DNA of 64,000 nucleotides from Craterostigma plantagineum (lineage: Eukaryota; Streptophyta; Magnoliopsida; Lamiales; Linderniaceae). This document shows, one piece after another, positions 11,687 to 23,042 of this stretch. Location of the stretch: contig JAPQWV010000674.1 in assembly GCA_027422505.1 (NCBI GenBank), forward strand, positions 62,001-126,000, written 5' to 3'. Position numbers and translations under genes: made by a program. The notes below the pieces were generated by a model. The model had not been told where the DNA came from. It saw nothing but the letters and a program-made list of their open reading frames with translations, and searched no databases. Within the stretch, counting starts at the first letter, position 1. The number at the start of each line of letters is the position of its first letter.

Positions 11687-12665
11687 ACAAAATAATATAT
11701 ATATATATTATAATAAAAATAATGATAAGAATAATGTTTTTTCTTTCTTATTTTTCTTATTTTTTCATATTAGGGTTAATATTTCAATTTGCAAATTATG
11801 TCATGCTTGCATATACTTTGAATAGATTAAATGCCAAATTTTTACTTCTCATAAGTTCGCACATTCTAAATGCATAATTAATTTGCACTAGTACTGAATT
11901 GTTTAAATGCGAATAATTTGGTTGCTCTTACCCTCACGCAGAATTGTGTATACTTGTATCGGGGACCATGCATAAATGCTAAATTGATTACATTGCGTAA
12001 TGCTCGTAACTTGAATTGAATTTATATGCTCACATGGTAAATCAATCTAGGCGCATTATTTGAGGGACCAAATATTAGCACTAAATATTTTTGACGTTTG
12101 GCTGTAAGTGTTGCAGAAAATTTTCTAACACGACTAAAGAGTGGGACGTCACGCGTCTTCAAGACAAGGAGCTGATCTTATTCAATAAATAATTCAGGGG
12201 GAGCATGGTTAAATAATTGTTTATTAACTCAATTATCACTAACGTTGTTTTCTCTAAGTGGTATAGATTTCTCAAATTTTATCCAAGGAGACAGACGTTA
12301 CTGTTCAGACTTTCAGGATTGCACTTATTTTACATCATAGCGGGGGCATTATAATGTGGTTTCATTGATTTAGGGGCTAATCTGATAACAATGGAAAACT
12401 TATCGAAATCTGGGTGCCTAATGTTATTTTCACACTCAGTTTCTCGAGCGAAAAATTTAAATGGGCATGTCTAATCTCAAACCCAATACGTCTTGTCAGT
12501 CCATTAAAGTAATTCACCTTTTGCAGTCGAAAAACTATATCTCACGCAAAAAGTCCTCGCTTGAAAAATCTACAATATCGATTAAGTTTCTCTCGCAAAA
12601 ATTACTGTTACAAAGACGAACTCACAAATCTAATCTCCATTTTTCCTCAGATAGTCGTCTTTTTA
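10977..12665 (+). other. CopD spacer between pol and third ORF, with simple repeats
   Basis: Non-coding on the plus strand. It matches the reverse complement of CopH spacer segments, for example 11,050-11,290 against 38,450-38,700 and 12,375-12,665 against 36,280-36,620. A (CA)n(TA)n microsatellite lies at about 11,653-11,712. The minus strand around 11,463-11,650 can encode a short peptide also visible in CopH (see findings). Alignment to CopH stops at about 12,665, the left edge of the inverted block. Confidence 0.75.
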
Positions 12666-12699
12666 TGATAGAATCTACGTCTATTCGGTGTTTGCAATT

Positions 12700-13026
12700 A
12701 AGTGGTCCATACGCACCACCCGGTGGAAGTTTTGGGATCTCAGGGTACAACTCCATGAAATGAGCAATGATCAAGGAGAACCATCTGTCGCACGAGAGAT
12801 TCCTGAACTTCCTATTCTCTTTCTGGTGGACCTAATCTGTTAGATCGTTCAAGATGAGCCTAGTCACGCCATAGTTCCTTGAGGATACAATGCCATGGAA
12901 GATCTAAGAATATTACCGTTGCCTTTGTCGAAACCGGCATGCTTAGGCGATAGACACTTATTGACGATGCTGAAGAGAGTCTTCCAGGGATGAGGGATCC
13001 CGTTGAAATTGAGCAAGCTTGGCCAG
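12700..13026 (-). pseudogene. CopD third-ORF piece inside the inverted block (left part)
   Basis: Read on the minus strand it gives GIPHPWKTLFSIVNKCLSPK and HAGFDKGNGNI, then FMELYPEIPKLPPGGAYGPL. These match CopH at about 34,315-34,640 (GIPHPWKTLFGIINKCLSPK, HAGFDKGNGH, MELYEQNIPRLPPGGNY). It ends at the Gyp insertion at 13,026, where GCCAG (13,022-13,026) is the target duplication. Its strand is opposite to the rest of CopD. Confidence 0.82.
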
Positions 13027-15707
13027 TGTGACGTCCCTCGTTTTCTAATTAAGGTTAGTGGCGGATTTTCGCAACGTAAGTCGCTGAAGACCCGTCTAAT
13101 AAAAACTTTTTCCTAAAAGATAATATAATACAATAAAATATTAGTTTACATAGTAGTATCTGTACAACGGGCGTAGCCCCAAAAATGTCAAAAGAACAAA
13201 AACTCTATTATCGCTCCACAGGTCTTCATCCATATACCGCCTCGCCCTCAAAAGTCCGTGGAGCACCGCCACCTGCCGCCTCAGTCTTGACGCGCGTCGG
13301 CGTCAGACTCAGTACCTACAACACGTAAACACTGAGCGATTTTCCCAGTAGGTGAATAGAAATGCATGTATGCACGTGAACGCTCATTCCCGGTCTCAAT
13401 ATCTCACATGCAATGTTCACTCTTTCTTTTCCCACAATCCTGTCTCAAATCACACAACACAGGGCCCTAGGTCAGACTCGACACCTCGCGCGCCCATAAT
13501 AAACATACGGAAGCTTACACTAGCAGCGTTTTGACGTTCACGCAACTGCCCTACTAGGTCGCTCTTCCGTAAGCGGTTGCCGACATTGACAGCGTTTTGA
13601 CGTTCACGCAACTGCCCTCAATGTCCCTCCGCTAAAAATCAAATCACGACGGTTTTGCACCTCGGAACGTTCACGCCCGAGGAGACAGATCGATCACGCC
13701 TGTTTGCCGTCAGGTGTCATATGAGTACCAACCTCGACTCCTCTAAGAGTCACCAATCACCACATCTCATTCTACCCCGTACGTCAATATCTCATATCAT
13801 TACCGTCTCACTACGGTACAACCATCTCTCGCCCACGTGATATGCATGTGCCATGCATATACATAAAATCTCATAAACATGATTTACATAAAACATACGT
13901 AAGCAGGTAAAACACGTAAATCACGTAAGTCACGTAAATCACCAAAATCATCGAATCATATGAAGACACATAAATCACATATGTGTTTACGCATTGTAGA
14001 TGGATGACCCACCTACCTGTCCTCCCGCTATCACCAAATAAGAGGTCCGGCGTAGTCCCTATATATCGATCCTCTGAATATAATAAATATTATTAGTATT
14101 TGTACTAACCTTCAAACTCTGCAGTCTAAGATAATTATATGAGAAATTATTAAAAATATTCTAAGTATGACTTAGATCGACCGACTTGAGCATGCATGGA
14201 AATTAGTTTCGGCTGATTCATGCATGCAGGACAACTAAGCTCGCCGAGTTCTTATCCAATCCTCGAGTCGCCTGATTCCATGACTAGCCTTAAAGTTTAA
14301 TTTAAGATCCCAATCGCCCGATTGTGGTGCGTAGCTTGGCGATTCCCCAATTCGATCGAATAGTGTTAAACTTCATTAAATTATTCTAAGAGTTAGAATA
14401 CCCTAATTAGTCCGACTATGATGGTACAATATTCTAAGGCTTGAACAACTAAAATCGTTCGATAATCACATGAAATGGAATCGCCCAATTTCCTAAAATT
14501 TAAATCCTATATATTATATATATATATATAACACGGCGATTTTCTCAATCGATCGAAACTCCTTGTATTATCCTAAATCGATCGATACTTATACAAAGGT
14601 AAATCGCCCGAATATGATATTATAATATTCTAAGACTCGAAACACGTAAAATCGCTCGATTCCTTCAAAAAACCCTAACAATGAAATTCATATGTCATTA
14701 AGATCGGCTAAAAAAATTATTCCAAACCCAGAAAAGGATACACTCTAAATTCGAACTTTAAGGAATGTAGGGTTTCTACACATGATGACCTTCGAAACCT
14801 CCTAGTGTTCTCTAATTAAAATAATTCATACCGAAGGCTGCATAAATTAAAGCTGAAAGAATTTGGTTCTAAACCCTTATCCACTCACGAGTCATAACAC
14901 GTTGAAAGATGGTTCTAAAGCCGAAAACTTCCTTGGATTTATTCTAACCATTAAGTCACCTAATTCATGTAGTACCATGTAAAGCATATACTAATATTGA
15001 GGACATATAAAACATAATTAGTTCAAGTGTTATAGATAAAATTATCTACCTTTATGCCCAAAATTTTGGATCTGTAAACATGATAGTTGTCGTAAATTTT
15101 CATGGTCTTCACATAACCATACAACACTAACGAAACTATTTTAAGTATGCTAACTTAGTAAGTAATTTATGTACCTTAATTCGAAACTCAGCTCCCTGAA
15201 TTACTAAGCTCCCTATGTTGTGCACTTTCTTATTCTCAACTAAACACCTTCAGCCCTTTGGCTTTCGCTTAGGAGGGTTTTCTCTCGTTTCTTCTCCTCC
15301 CTCGTATTATTTCTTGTGATTATCGGATCCTATTTCACTCATGAGCTATAGATATACACTATGGTACAATTTTCGAGAATGGTGATGATTAGACAACTTG
15401 ATCGATGATGGTTTTTCCTCAGACTTAAGTAACCTATTATTACATTTCTAGGATATGGGCCTTGTTATTGAAAGCCCAATTACTTATAACCCAAAGTTTT
15501 GTTCTCTTGTTATTTAAATGTTTGAATAATCCCTTTGTTAAGTCTTGAATTAATTAGAAGTTGGCACAATTTATATATTTTTGTTTCAAATATTATTTTA
15601 AAACTATACTCGTTTCGAGACTTTAATTAATTTATCCTAGTCTTAATTCACAAAATCGCATAATTTAATTACATCAAAATCCCATATTAAATTTTACGGG
15701 TATTACA
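13027..15707 (-). repeat. Gyp LTR 1 (2,681 bp)
   Basis: On the plus strand it starts TGTGACGTCCCTCG and ends GGGTATTACA. It is followed by a polypurine tract, making it the 3' LTR of the left internal segment. It is nearly identical over its whole length to LTR 2. It contains short palindromes such as GCATGCATG and a TA-rich microsatellite near 14,515-14,531. No open frame of note. Confidence 0.92.
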
Positions 15708-15722
15708 TCCTCCTCCCCTTAA
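15708..15722 (-). other. Gyp polypurine tract (left copy)
   Basis: TCCTCCTCCCCTT on the plus strand, AAGGGGAGGAGGA on the element strand, directly against the LTR. An identical copy lies at 24,489-24,501. Confidence 0.88.
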
Positions 15723-15739
15723 AAGAATTTCGTCCCCGA

Positions 15740-16300
15740 AATTATGCCGACTGGAATAATTCGGGATAACGAATTCTCATATCATCCTCACGTTCCCACG
15801 TGGCTTCCTCATTGATTCCACCACAAAACCTTAACTAACGGAATTGTTTTATTCCGGAGTCGTTTAGATTCGTACATCAAAATACTGACCTCTCTTCGTA
15901 ACTCAAGTCAGCCTTGAGGTGTTGGTAAAACAGCTCGTTCTGGATCACGTGGTTTGGGTCTGCGACGTATTTTCGTAATGTCGATACGTGAAATACGTCG
16001 TAAATTTGTGATAATGAAGACGGCAATTCTATTGGTACGCTACTTCGCCGACTCGTTTAAGAATTATGAACGGGCCTATATATTTGGGACTCAACTTGCC
16101 ATTTCTCACTAAATTTAGGCGACACATTTGAATATGTGGCCCAACTTTCTAGGATCAACAATTTTTCTATGTCTAGATTCGCCCACATATTTTCCATATT
16201 CTCTAGGCATACGTATTCCCATTCCTGCCACGCTTCCGCTGCGCACTCTAGGCATACTTGAATAAAATGCAGTATTATACGTACCTAATTATTTTCCTCA
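15740..16300 (-). pseudogene. Gyp integrase C-terminal remnant (left copy)
   Basis: Broken minus-strand frames match the right copy at 24,510-24,990: RNGKLSPKYIGPF, SQIYDVFHVSTLRKYV and an EEATWERED-type tail just before the polypurine tract. Only this end of pol is left in the 1.5-kb internal region. There is no gag, protease or RT. Confidence 0.7.
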
Positions 16301-17221
16301 AAATATGCCAGCTCCTCCGAAGTTCACTAAAGGCCATCCCTCAAAATCCAGAAAAAAAAAAGCATTTCCCCATGTTCACCAAAAATAATCCTTCCGAAAT
16401 TTCAAATTCAATCCGAAAATAAATTTATTCACTCGAAATAATTTAACTGATAAACTCCCGAAAATAAATTTATGCCGAAAACTTTTGGGTTTCAAACCCC
16501 TAAATACCGAAGGCCCAATGAAAACTTTTATTGCAAGCCAAAACTCATGTCATCAACATTAGGTTACCGAACACTGTAAAAAAATGCCGAACTCTTCTAT
16601 ATAAAGTAAATGGTGTCGAAAACTAAATACGCATGCCGAAGACTTCTCCTAAGTAGCGAAAAACTTTGTTGATGTTTCCAAGAACTTTCTGAGCTTATCA
16701 ATAACATTTACCACTAAAACTATTTAGCCACCCTAATAAACCGAAAGCTTTCTTAATGTTGAAAAAACCATCAGCTCACCGAAGCTTCAATTTGGATTAA
16801 TTATCAAAACCCATATGTTGCTGAAAACCTAGAACATCGAAAATATATATATTTCCCGCATTCTACTTCTCTCTTATGTTCAACAACCGGTCACATACCT
16901 AATAACATAATGCAAAACCTTAACTATTCCAGCAAACTATTCTAACACCGGAAATTAATTATATAGGCACAAACGACTAATGATCATGGCAATTTCAAAA
17001 CCTGGAATTCAACTCTAACAACCACGAAAACATATTATTCTTACAAGCATAAATCTTACGAAGACCCTCAAAATCATAACATTTAGAGCCTAAACATGCT
17101 CAACTACCAAAGACATATAAACACGTAATCACATAATCAATCACTGAACTTACAGGCCGGGCTGGTTCTCCAGGCTTTTGAGCGGCAGTACATGGACAGT
17201 CTGCAGAATCTAAAGCCTACG
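16301..17221 (-). other. Gyp left internal region, non-coding
   Basis: AT-rich sequence with many short CCGAAA-type motifs. It shares the first stretch up to about 16,363 with the right copy (to 25,147), then differs. No coding potential seen. It leads to the primer site. Confidence 0.6.
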
Positions 17222-17233
17222 CTCTGATACCAC
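17222..17233 (-). other. Gyp primer binding site
   Basis: CTCTGATACCA on the plus strand, the initiator-Met tRNA complement TGGTATCAGAG on the element strand, with a short spacer to the LTR start at 17,235. It marks LTR 2 as the 5' LTR of the left internal segment. Confidence 0.85.
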
Positions 17234-18984
17234 CTGTGAGCTATACGTTTTCTAATTAAGGTTGGTGGCGGATTTTCGCAACGTAAGTCGCAGAAGACAC
17301 GTCTAATAAAAACTTTTTCCTAAAAGATAATATAATACAATAAAATATTAGTTTACATAGTAGTATCTGTACAACGGGCGTAGCCCCAAAAATGTCAAAA
17401 GAACAAAAACTCTATTATCGCTCCACAGGTCTTCATCCATGTACCGCCCCGCCCTCAAAAGTCCGTGGAGCACCGCCACCAGCCGCTTCCGTCTTGACGC
17501 GCGTCGGCGTCAGACTCAGTACCTACAACATGTAAACACTGAGCGATTTGCCCAGTAGGTGAATAGAAATGCATGTATGCACGTGAACGCTCATTCCCGG
17601 TCTCAATATCTCACATGCAATGTTCACTCTTTCTTTTCCCACAATCCTGTCTCAAATCACATAACACAGGGCCCTAGGTCAGACTCGACACCTCGCGCGC
17701 CCATAATAAACATACGAAAGCTTACACTAGCAGCGTTTTGACATTCACGCAACTGCCCTACTAGGTCGCTCTTCCGTAAGCGGTTGCCGTCATTGACAGC
17801 GTTTTGACGTTCACGCAACTGCCCTCAATGTCCCTCCGCTAAAAATCAAATCACGACGGTTTTGCACCTCGGAACGTTCACGCCCGAGTAGACAGATCGA
17901 TCACGCCTGTCTGCCGTCAGGTGTCATATGAGTACCAACCTCGACTCCTCTAAGAGTCACCAATCACCACATCTCATTCTACCCCGTACGTCAATATCTC
18001 ATATCATTACCGTCTCACTACGGTACAACCATCTCTCGCCCACGTGATATGCATGTGCCATGCATATACATAAAATCTCATAAAACATGATTTACATAAA
18101 ACATACGTAAACAGGTAAAACACGTAAATCACGTAAGTCACGTAAATCACCAAAATCATCGAATCATATGAAGACACATAAATCACATATGTGTTTACGC
18201 ATTGTAGATGGATGATCCACCTACCTGTCCTCCCGCTATCACCAAATAAGAGGTCTGGCGTAGTCCCTATATATCGATCCTCTGAATATAATAAATATTA
18301 TTAGTATTTGTACTAACCTTCAAACTCTGCAGTCTAAGATAATTATATGAGAAATTATTAAAAATATTCTAAGTATGACTTAGATCGCCCGACTTGAGCA
18401 TGCATGGAAATTAGTTTCGGCCGATTCATGCATGCAGGACAACTAATCTCGCCGAGTTCTTATCCAATCCTCGAGTCGCCTGATTCCATGGCTAGCCTTA
18501 AAGTTTAATTTAAGATCCCAATCGCCCGATTGTGGTGCGTAGCTTGGCGATTCCCCAATTCGATCGAATAGTGTTAAACTTGATTAAATTATTCTAAGAG
18601 TTAGAATACCCTAATTAGTCCGACTATGATGGTACAATATTCTAAGGCTTGAACAACTAAAATCGTTCGATAATCACATGAAATGGAATCGCCCAATTTC
18701 CTAAAATTTAAATCCTATATATATTATATATAAATATATATATAACACGGCGATTTTCTCAATTGATCGAAACTCCTTGTATTATCCTAAATCGATCGAT
18801 ACTTATACAAAGGTAAATCGCCCGAATATGATATTATAATATTCTAAGACTCGAAACACGTAAAATCGCTCGATTCCTTCAAAAACCCTAACAATGAAAT
18901 TCATATATCATTAAGATCGGCTAAAAAAATTATTCCAACCCAGAAAAAGATACACTCTAAATTCGAACTTTAAGGAATGTAGGG

Positions 18985-18998
18985 TAGACATGCCCAAC
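18985..18998 (+). repeat. hAT left terminal inverted repeat
   Basis: TAGACATGCCCAAC. Pairs with the right end at 13 of 14 positions. Confidence 0.93.
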
Positions 18999-18999
18999 T

Positions 19000-19335
19000 A
19001 TAACCGTAACCGGCGGTTGAACCTTGTAACCGCCGGTTACGGAACCGCCGGTTACGGTTATAAACCGTAACCGGCAACAACCGTAACCGGCCACCGCGAA
19101 CGGCCGGTTACGGGGCGGTTGGTCGATTTGACCAACCGCAAACCGCCGGTTGTCAACCGCCGGTTAGGCGGTCAACCGGCGGTTGACCAATTAAAAAAAA
19201 AAAAATTCAAATTTCGAATTTTGAATTTGCCGCCTACACCGTATATTTAAAAAAAAAAAAAAATTTAGCCGTGTAACCGGCGGTTTGTCGGTCAACCGGC
19301 GGTTAACCGGCCAAACCGCCGGTTATAACGGCTAT
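19000..19335. repeat. hAT left subterminal repeat array
   Basis: Many overlapping copies of AACCGCCGGTT and AACCGGCGGTT in both orientations, split by an A-rich block at about 19,190-19,260. Subterminal arrays of this kind are transposase binding sites in Ac-like hAT elements. Binding here is inferred. Confidence 0.8.
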
Positions 19336-19359
19336 AATTTTTTTTTTTTAAATATATGT

Positions 19360-19965
19360 CATGTCTCTCTCTCACTCTCTCTCAGTTCTCTCTCTCTCTC
19401 TCACTCTCGTCTCTTATCTCTCTCTCTCGCACTCTCTCTCTCTCTCTCTGAATCTCTCTCTCTCTCTCGCTGTCTCTCTCTCTCTCTCGCTGTCTCTCTC
19501 CCGCCGCCGACCACCTCCCGCCGCGCCGCCGTCCGCCGACCACCTCCCGCAGCCGCGACGCGCTGCCGCCGGCCACCTCCCGCAGCCGCGAGCCCCGACC
19601 ACCGGCGACGCCACCGCACCACCTCACCACCACCGCCGCACCACCACCGCCGCACCACCACCGCCCCACCACCGCCGGCGTCCCGCACCACCACCGCCTC
19701 GGCACCACCGCCGCCCCACCACCGCCCCACCACCACCACCGCGCCGCCGCTGCAGCCACCGCCCCACCACCGCCGGCGTCCCGCACCACCACCGCCGCAC
19801 GTCACCACCACCGCCGTGCCGAACCGACCACCGCCGCACCTCACCACCACCGCCGCCGTGCCGCACCACCGCGCCGCCGCCGCCGCCGCCGTGCCGCACC
19901 ACCGCGCCGCCGCCGCCGCCGTGCCGCACCACCACCGCCGCACCACCGCCGCCTTGGTATCCTCT
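19360..19965 (+). repeat. hAT leader: CT microsatellite followed by CCG/CCACCG low-complexity DNA
   Basis: A (CT)n run at about 19,361-19,500 leads into 460 bases of CCG- and CCACCG-rich repeats just ahead of the transposase start at 20,025. Long open frames occur on both strands only because the repeats lack stop codons. The plus-strand frame would be a Ser/Leu then Pro/His/Arg-rich protein. I read this as an untranslated leader. Confidence 0.75.
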
Positions 19966-20024
19966 TGTGGTCCTTTTTAGTTTTTTATCTAACCGTATTT
20001 TTCCCGTGTGTAGATTTTTTTTAG

Positions 20025-22280
20025 ATGGATCGTGGTGGTGGCCGACGTGGTTCTCGTGAATCGAGGGCCAGCAAAGGGAAGCAAGTCGTTGGTAGTTCAT
20101 CGCAAGATGACTACCAACAATATGACCCGAACGAGTTCTTGGATTTGGATATCGCCGACGTGCTCGGCGACGACTTAAACGAGGAGCAGGCCCAGTTCGA
20201 ACCATCACCGGGAGCAAGCTCGCATGCCGCGCAGGGGCAACATACGGAGGCGGAGGAGGAAGCGCCTACGCAAACCGGCGGCGCCGCCCGACGGTTACAG
20301 TCGGACATCTTCGCGGTACACTACAGGAAGGTACCTACTAGTATAGTTAATCAATTTAAAGCTATTTGTAATTACTGTGGTAAGGAGTATAATTTTAGAA
20401 AGGGGGGCGGATATGGGTCAATGAATTCCCATCTCCGTTCGAAACACCCGACTAAGTTAGGGGTAGCACAAAACCAACAGCAAATGTTCGGCGGAACGGA
20501 CTCGTCCGCGTCGGGACCGGCGGTCGGGAGCGGAAGCGCAACGTCGTTGTTTCATTACAACGAGGACGTTGCGCGACGGGAGCTTGCCAAGTTCGTAGCC
20601 GCGAAGCACCTTCCATTTCGATTTGCCGACGATCCGATCTACGAGCATTGGATCAAGACCGCGTACAACCCTCAGGCGAAGAAGATTTCGAGGAGCACCC
20701 TGACGCGGGATACTAGGAAGACAGTACTTGCGCTTAAGCGCGACTTAGTAGCTTTATTAGGTAGTTTAGGAACTTCCGTGTCGATTTGCTCCGATATATG
20801 GAGCGATCATTGGCAACGTTCATCTTACATGGGCGTGACATGCCATTGGGTCGATGATTCGTGGACGATACAAAAGCGCTTGATCGCATATAGGGAGTTC
20901 GATGAAGCGCACACGGCCCAAAACATTGCGATCAAGCTTAGGACGATCTTATCAGAGTATAGGATAGTCAACAAAATATTTTCAGTATCGTTCGACAATG
21001 CGAGCGCAAACAACGCGAGCATTGAACGGTTGATCGAGTATTGTCAGCCGTCAGTCGGAGGACGGTTTTTCCACGTGCGTTGTTTTTGCCACATACTTAA
21101 CCTCTGTGTGCAAGACGCGCTAGTTAGTTTAAAGGACCAGGTGCAGCCTATACGCTACGCAATCTCCTACCTGATGCGACACCCGTCTTTGTGGAAGAAG
21201 TGGAAGCGTTTCTGCGCTAGAGAGGATGTAGCAGCCAAGAAGTTTAGTTTAGACGTACCCACCAGGTGGAATTCCACCTACAAGTTGCTGTACAGTTCTA
21301 TGGAGTATCGACAGCATCTGTGCGACTTTTTCGCCGAAAACAGAGTGTTGTCGTACATTTTAGTTCCGGAGATGTGGGACCCGTGCAACAGTTTATGTGA
21401 GATACTTCAAGTATTTCACGACGCCACCGAGGCGATGTCGGGTTCATATTACCCGACTTCCATACTAGCGTTAGATCATTGCGTTAAAGTCGCAATTATA
21501 CTCGACGGGCTAAGGTTTGATGCAGTAGTCGGCGAGGCCGTTGGGAACATGTCGACCAAGTGGCTCAAATATTTTTTTGAGTTACCGGATGTCTTCATTA
21601 TAGCGAAGATATTGGATCCGAGATGGCGTTTAGAGGGTACGGGTAGACTACTAGAATGTTACTATACGAAGGTATCGTCGGGTAGGGTAGTCGATAGCAT
21701 TTATTGGCAGAGCGTACTCGATCGAGCGCATAGCTCTTTAAAGGATCTCTTTAAAGAGTATAAGCCCGATTTCGGCCACGACTCGTCCCGATCGGGATCG
21801 GGGCGCGGTCAATCTAGCTCTACTAGTAGTCGATCTTCTTCACGATTAGCTGACTACTATGACATTCTCAACGCAAACAAGCGTCCAAGGTCCTCCCAAA
21901 ACCCCTACATAGAACTCGATAACTTCATGTCGACGACTTTCGAGTTCGAGGACGAAGATGAGTTCAACGTCCTTAGATGGTGGTCGAGGGTGTCGCCAAC
22001 GTATCCAACGTTGGCGAGGATCGCAAGGGAGATCCTTGCCGTCCCGGTATCGACCGTCGCGGTGGAGCATGCTTTTAGCATGGGCGGTTTGACCTTGAGC
22101 GAGAAGCGTTCGAACTTGAGTGTCGACAACCTCGAGTACCAATGTCTTCTCGACGATTGGACTCGAGCCGAGTATCGCACCCAAGACGAGCGTGCCAGCG
22201 ACTCGCCTGACGACCTTTTGGAGGACACCACCGGCACGGAGACGAGCGGCAACGGCGGTGGCGACGGTGATGATTATTAG
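20025..22280 (+). CDS. hAT-family transposase with BED zinc finger
   Basis: An uninterrupted 751-residue protein that would excise and insert the element by a DDE mechanism in the nucleus. A BED zinc finger lies near residues 95-145 with C115, C118, H136 and H141 (CNYCGKEY, then SHLRSKH). The RNase H-like core has the expected acidic residues: D257 in ICSDIWSDHW, D324 in SFDNASANN and E681 in STVAVEHAFSMGG. The C-terminal hAT dimerisation region is about residues 648-712 (NVLRWWSRVSPTYPTLARIA, then LTLSEKRSNL). The tail is acidic and Gly-rich. The length suits plant RICESLEEPER/Ac-like proteins. The start is the first ATG after the low-complexity leader and the N-terminus is basic. No intron is needed. 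Confidence 0.94.
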   Translation: MDRGGGRRGSRESRASKGKQVVGSSSQDDYQQYDPNEFLDLDIADVLGDDLNEEQAQFEPSPGASSHAAQGQHTEAEEEAPTQTGGAARRLQSDIFAVHYRKVPTSIVNQFKAICNYCGKEYNFRKGGGYGSMNSHLRSKHPTKLGVAQNQQQMFGGTDSSASGPAVGSGSATSLFHYNEDVARRELAKFVAAKHLPFRFADDPIYEHWIKTAYNPQAKKISRSTLTRDTRKTVLALKRDLVALLGSLGTSVSICSDIWSDHWQRSSYMGVTCHWVDDSWTIQKRLIAYREFDEAHTAQNIAIKLRTILSEYRIVNKIFSVSFDNASANNASIERLIEYCQPSVGGRFFHVRCFCHILNLCVQDALVSLKDQVQPIRYAISYLMRHPSLWKKWKRFCAREDVAAKKFSLDVPTRWNSTYKLLYSSMEYRQHLCDFFAENRVLSYILVPEMWDPCNSLCEILQVFHDATEAMSGSYYPTSILALDHCVKVAIILDGLRFDAVVGEAVGNMSTKWLKYFFELPDVFIIAKILDPRWRLEGTGRLLECYYTKVSSGRVVDSIYWQSVLDRAHSSLKDLFKEYKPDFGHDSSRSGSGRGQSSSTSSRSSSRLADYYDILNANKRPRSSQNPYIELDNFMSTTFEFEDEDEFNVLRWWSRVSPTYPTLARIAREILAVPVSTVAVEHAFSMGGLTLSEKRSNLSVDNLEYQCLLDDWTRAEYRTQDERASDSPDDLLEDTTGTETSGNGGGDGDDY

Positions 22281-22299
22281 AGGCATTCGGCGAGGCGTG

Positions 22300-22640
22300 G
22301 ACTCCACATCAACCAACAAGCCCGAAAAAAGATAAGTATCCAACTATTATATTTTCTTTTTTCCGTACAAATATTTATTATGTCTTCATTTATAACTAAT
22401 GAATTGTTATTTTCAGGTGCTAATTTATTTACACAAGACTATTACGACGACGAAGCCCGAAAAAGATAAGTATCCAATCCAACAACTTATTTTTTTTGTA
22501 CAAATATTTATATGCGTTTATATGGCACACTAATGAATTGTTATTTTCAGGTACTAATTAATTTGAACAAGGCTATTGCGACGAGTCACGACTCACGACG
22601 AAGCCCGAAAAAAGATAAGTAAATAATATTTCTATAATTG
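22300..22640 (+). repeat. Tandem three-unit repeat downstream of the transposase
   Basis: Three diverged units each begin with a segment like AAGCCCGAAAAAGATAAGTA (near 22,319, 22,456 and 22,603). The first two also end with a shared ATGAATTGTTATTTTCAGGT segment that looks like a splice acceptor. Unit length is about 140 bases. Lies in the presumed 3' untranslated region. Confidence 0.7.
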
Positions 22641-22738
22641 CATATTTCGCCTCTTTTAAAATTATATAATGTAACTCATGCATGTTTATGCATTTTTTTT
22701 ATAGGGAAGAAGATTACGAAGAATAGGGGTTTCCGCGA

Positions 22739-22993
22739 GTGCAGTGCAAGTAAGTTAGGAACGTGTGATCTCCGGATGCTTTAACGGATCATAATTGACA
22801 GTTGATTCGTTAACGCTCCTGAGATCATTCGTGCTTTCTCCCATGCACTGCACCTGCACTGCTGTAAATTGGCACAAGTGCAATCAAGTTAGCAACGTGT
22901 GATTTCAGGATACGTTGACGGATCGTACTTGATGGTTGATTCGTCAGCGTTCTTGAAATCATTCGCTGCTTCCCCACATGCACTTGCTTTGCC
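22739..22993 (+). repeat. Tandem pair of long imperfect hairpins in the hAT 3' region
   Basis: Hairpin 1 is 22,739-22,853 and hairpin 2 is 22,871-22,993. Each is an inverted repeat with arms of about 50 nt, and the two copies are diverged duplicates of each other. The outer stem of hairpin 1 is GTGCAGTGCA/TGCACTGCAC. The inner stem pairs GATCT...TAACGGATC with GATTCGTTA...AGATC. In hairpin 2 several changes occur in both arms so that pairing is kept. No known plant microRNA sequence is recognised. Confidence 0.75.
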
Positions 22994-23042
22994 GATACTT
23001 CAAGATTTGCGAAGATTTGCAAATGTGGCTTAGCACGTGATG

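Noticed and set aside
11653..11712. CRISPR-like or regulatory array
   Set aside because: A simple (CA)n(TA)n microsatellite in a eukaryotic spacer.
13352..13534. Small ORF in Gyp LTR 1, repeated at 17,559 in LTR 2
   Set aside because: It recurs only because the LTRs are copies; no domain, and the frame has no upstream context.
17221..17233. tRNA-like fragments at TGGTATCAGAGC sites
   Set aside because: These 11-13 base sites at 4,847, 17,222 and 46,139 lie at LTR edges and are primer binding sites, not tRNA genes.
19285..20059. Plus-strand frames of about 230 codons ahead of the hAT transposase
   Set aside because: They consist of CT and CCG/CCACCG repeats, which lack stop codons in most frames. 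The composition, Ser/Leu then Pro/His/Arg, follows the repeat and not a protein family.
19401..20217. Minus-strand Gly/Val/Arg/Trp-rich frames
   Set aside because: Shadows of the same low-complexity DNA and of the transposase N-terminus.
20111..22343. Minus-strand frames opposite the hAT transposase
   Set aside because: Shadow frames of a GC-rich coding region.
22739..22993. Known microRNA precursor
   Set aside because: A phrase near TGCATGGGAGAAAGCACG looks faintly like miR164, but the match is poor and no listed plant microRNA fits either arm.
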